In this document: piece after piece, positions 6,538 through 7,409 of the stretch | How the letters are laid out: every line of letters begins with the position of its first letter | Position numbering within the stretch: position 1 is the stretch's first letter | From: M3007 sp035299505 | GTDB lineage: Bacteria; Bacteroidota; Bacteroidia; Chitinophagales; Saprospiraceae | DNA length: 7,409 nt | Assembly: GCA_035299505.1 (NCBI GenBank) | Contig: DATGWL010000155.1 | Span: forward strand, 1 to 7,409 | Direction of reading: 5' to 3' | Notes under the pieces: generated by a model | Databases searched by the model: none | Told to the model about the DNA's origin: nothing | The model's input: only the letters and a program-made list of their open reading frames with translations | Translations under genes and position numbers: made by a program

Positions 6538-6586
6538 CAAAAATTTGTTCAATGGCCCCGCAATCACAAAATTATCCTAATCCTAA

Positions 6587-6630
6587 GCCCAGCGTTCGTT
6601 GGAATTTATAGGTTGCTTCCTATTAGCGGA
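6587..6630 (-). repeat. Interspersed repeat, partial and degenerate copy E
   Basis: The plus strand (CCCAGCGTTCGTTGG … TTATAGGTTGCTTC … TAGCGG) aligns with the terminal third of copy C (7033-7078) in the same orientation, with a short gap and several substitutions. It lacks the hairpin core. It lies just downstream of the OmpA fragment's stop codon. Confidence 0.6.
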
Positions 6631-6655
6631 TGTCCAACATCCAACAAGGAATTTC

Positions 6656-6772
6656 CTACTCCTGCATAATTTCAAACTCAACACGACGGTTTTTTTGCCG
6701 TCCGGATTCTGTCGAATTGTCTGCTTTGGGTTTGGAGGCGCCAAAACCTTCCCAAGACACTTGCTTTTTCTC
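6656..6772 (-). pseudogene. C-terminal fragment of an OmpA-family (peptidoglycan-binding) protein
   Basis: Read from 6772 down to the TAG at 6658-6656, the minus strand encodes VSWEGFGASKPKADN, then TESGRQKNRRVEFEI, ending MQE. This is the end of an OmpA/MotB C-terminal domain: the GxGxxxPxAxN segment followed by the NRRVEF signature that contacts peptidoglycan. Only about 38 codons remain. Upstream, the sequence turns into repeat copy B at about 6772, and the rest of the domain (including the earlier conserved Asp and Arg region) is not in the window. There is no start codon in a plausible place. It is a relic or captured 3' end, flanked by inverted repeat copies E and B. Confidence 0.85.
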
Positions 6773-6909
6773 CCGCTTGCGCGAAGCTACCCGAATCCCA
6801 AGCCCAACGCGCGCTGGCGCGACGTTTCAACGTCATGCCCAATATTTTCGCCGACTTCGCCGGCAACAAGAAGCAGCCAACTTCAACTTAGTGCGGGAGC
6901 ATTTCACCG
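6772..6909 (+). repeat. Interspersed repeat, copy B
   Basis: This is the longest plus-oriented copy. It begins CCCGCTTGCGCGAAGCTACC, matching the reverse complement of C (CCCGCTAGCGCGAAGCTACC), continues through CCCAAGCCCAACGC and the hairpin core at 6817-6838, and ends in the region shared only with copy A. Its start coincides with the break of the OmpA fragment. Confidence 0.85.
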
Positions 6910-6964
6910 GTAGTTTGGCTATTCAAAGTTAAGCTCAAAAAGCCAATGAAGCAAGCGGGGTAGA

Positions 6965-7080
6965 GCAAAAATCTGTGCTGTGGTTGTCGGCAAAGCCGGT
7001 GGGGATAGTATGTCACGATGTTTGAACGTAGTGCCAGCGTGCGTTGGGCTTGGGTTATAGGTAGCTTCGCGCTAGCGGGG
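6965..7080 (-). repeat. Interspersed repeat, copy C
   Basis: It lies in inverted orientation relative to A and B, and is most similar to D (constant offset of 226 bp over the first 80 or so bases, sharing GGGATAGTATGTCACGA). The hairpin core near 7015-7034 is degraded. Its last base adjoins the duplicated oxidoreductase 3' end. Confidence 0.85.
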
Positions 7081-7164
7081 GCATGGATGTGCAGGCGTTT
7101 GGGTTGGGGCGGCTTGGGTGAATGTTATTTACTGTCGGGGTGACTGCCAGTCACCCCGACAGTA
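7081..7164 (+). pseudogene. Duplicated 3' end of the FAD oxidoreductase gene
   Basis: It matches 5290-5373 at 81 of 84 positions. The terminal codons are kept in frame (MDVQAFGLGRLG then TGA), the one coding difference being synonymous (GCT to GCG). No upstream part of the gene is present, since repeat C begins immediately before it. It is a fragment, not a gene. Confidence 0.9.
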
Positions 7165-7182
7165 AATAACATTCACCCAAGC
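7112..7182. repeat. Perfect 71-nt palindrome (35-bp arms, one central base)
   Basis: The arms 7112-7146 and 7148-7182 are exact reverse complements around C7147. The left arm contains the end of the duplicated oxidoreductase fragment (CTTGGGTGA…), so the right arm is an inverted copy of that gene end. The related hairpin at 5337-5375 is shorter and imperfect. It lies between repeat copies C and D. Confidence 0.95.
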
Positions 7183-7190
7183 GTGGCAAC

Positions 7191-7296
7191 GCTAAAATCA
7201 GTACTGCGGTTGTAGGCAAAGCCGACAGGGATAGTATGTCACGACGTTCAAACGTCGCGCCGGCGTGCGGTTATAGGGAGCTTCGTGATAACGGGA
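7191..7296 (-). repeat. Interspersed repeat, copy D
   Basis: It has the same orientation as C and aligns with 6965-7080, apart from an internal gap of about 10 bp (it lacks the GGGCTTGG part). It retains an intact hairpin core (GACGTTCAAACGTC at 7243-7256). It ends about 40 bp before the stop of the terminal minus-strand gene. Confidence 0.85.
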
Positions 7297-7335
7297 TGAA
7301 GGAATGCACAAAAAAGGATACAAACCTCATTAATG

Positions 7336-7409
7336 TCATTTTGCAATAATGAACGACTTACACATCACGCTTTTCCCCTCCTGTAAAACAAATGCATAAT
7401 ACACTCCGG
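7336..7409 (-). CDS. C-terminal tail of a probable T9SS-sorted secreted protein (5' part outside window)
   Basis: The minus strand encodes, up to TGA at 7338-7336, the residues GVYYAFVLQEGKSV, then MCKSFIIAK. The pattern GVYY…GK…K-F-I…K is that of the last strands of a type A sorting domain, which directs cargo through the Bacteroidota type IX secretion system and ends with a basic residue. Only about 23 residues are visible, so the nature of the protein is unknown. The reading frame is supported by pattern alone, and other frames in this interval stop early. Confidence 0.65.
   Translation of the reverse strand, partial: GVYYAFVLQEGKSVMCKSFIIAK

Larger units (their letters stand above)
6538..7335. 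other. Gene-free patchwork of repeats and gene fragments
   Basis: No intact gene is visible on either strand. The stretch holds repeat copies E, B, C and D, an OmpA C-terminal fragment, and a copy of the oxidoreductase 3' end with a perfect palindrome. The pieces 6538-6586, 6910-6964 and 7297-7335 show nothing I can assign. Plus-strand ORFs across 6599-6932 read through repeat B and are not believed. Confidence 0.8.

Noticed and set aside
6599..6932. Plus-strand frames that share the RWRDVSTSCP-like peptide with the frame at 5791-5890
   Set aside because: The shared peptide comes from repeat copies A and B; copies C and D do not keep it, and the OmpA fragment lies on the opposite strand. This is DNA repeat similarity, not a protein family.
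7350..7400. Small plus-strand ORF starting MNDLHITLF
   Set aside because: It is only 16 codons long and antisense to a frame with a convincing T9SS tail pattern.

Overview
The window looks like a chromosomal segment of a Bacteroidota bacterium, most plausibly a Saprospiria- or Cytophagia-type lineage. The grounds are a C-terminal tail of the type IX secretion (T9SS) kind at the right edge, a DUF6922/AbiEii-type gene pair common in this phylum, a TAnnTTTG-type -7 promoter motif, and few recognisable Shine-Dalgarno sites. The assignment is an inference from gene content, not from a search.

The left half (1-5330) is housekeeping sequence. On the minus strand lie a small HicB-like gene (2364..2137), an 8-codon stub that resembles the first residues of a HicA toxin (2140..2114), and the primosomal helicase gene priA (2114..1, running off the window). 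These three are chained by ATGA and TAATG overlaps. Divergent from them on the plus strand is purA (2466..3737, adenylosuccinate synthetase), followed by an FAD-dependent D-amino-acid dehydrogenase-like oxidoreductase (4035..5330). The roughly 300 bp between purA and the oxidoreductase is a structured element: a 44-bp inverted repeat with one mismatch, flanked by two oppositely oriented arrays of 7-bp units (consensus NNCCGTN). The second array ends 3 bp before the oxidoreductase start codon.

The right half (5331-7409) is an accessory, decaying region. A DUF6922-like gene (5423..5734) overlaps an AbiEii-type nucleotidyltransferase toxin gene that keeps only its first 34 codons before it runs into an interspersed repeat. 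An AT-rich gene for a secreted protein of unknown function follows (5977..6537). From 6538 to 7335 there is no intact gene, but a patchwork: five copies or part-copies (A to E) of a roughly 100-bp GC-rich repeat with an internal hairpin, a fragment encoding only the C-terminus of an OmpA-family protein, and a duplicated 3' end of the upstream oxidoreductase gene whose downstream hairpin has become a perfect 71-nt palindrome. The last 74 bases encode the C-terminal tail of a probable T9SS cargo protein on the minus strand.

The most notable theme is that short 3' ends of genes, each with its stop codon, lie between copies of the same repeat, and that two toxin genes (HicA-like and AbiEii-like) are reduced to their N-termini. 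These may be traces of one repeat-driven rearrangement process on the right, and of a separate deletion next to priA on the left.
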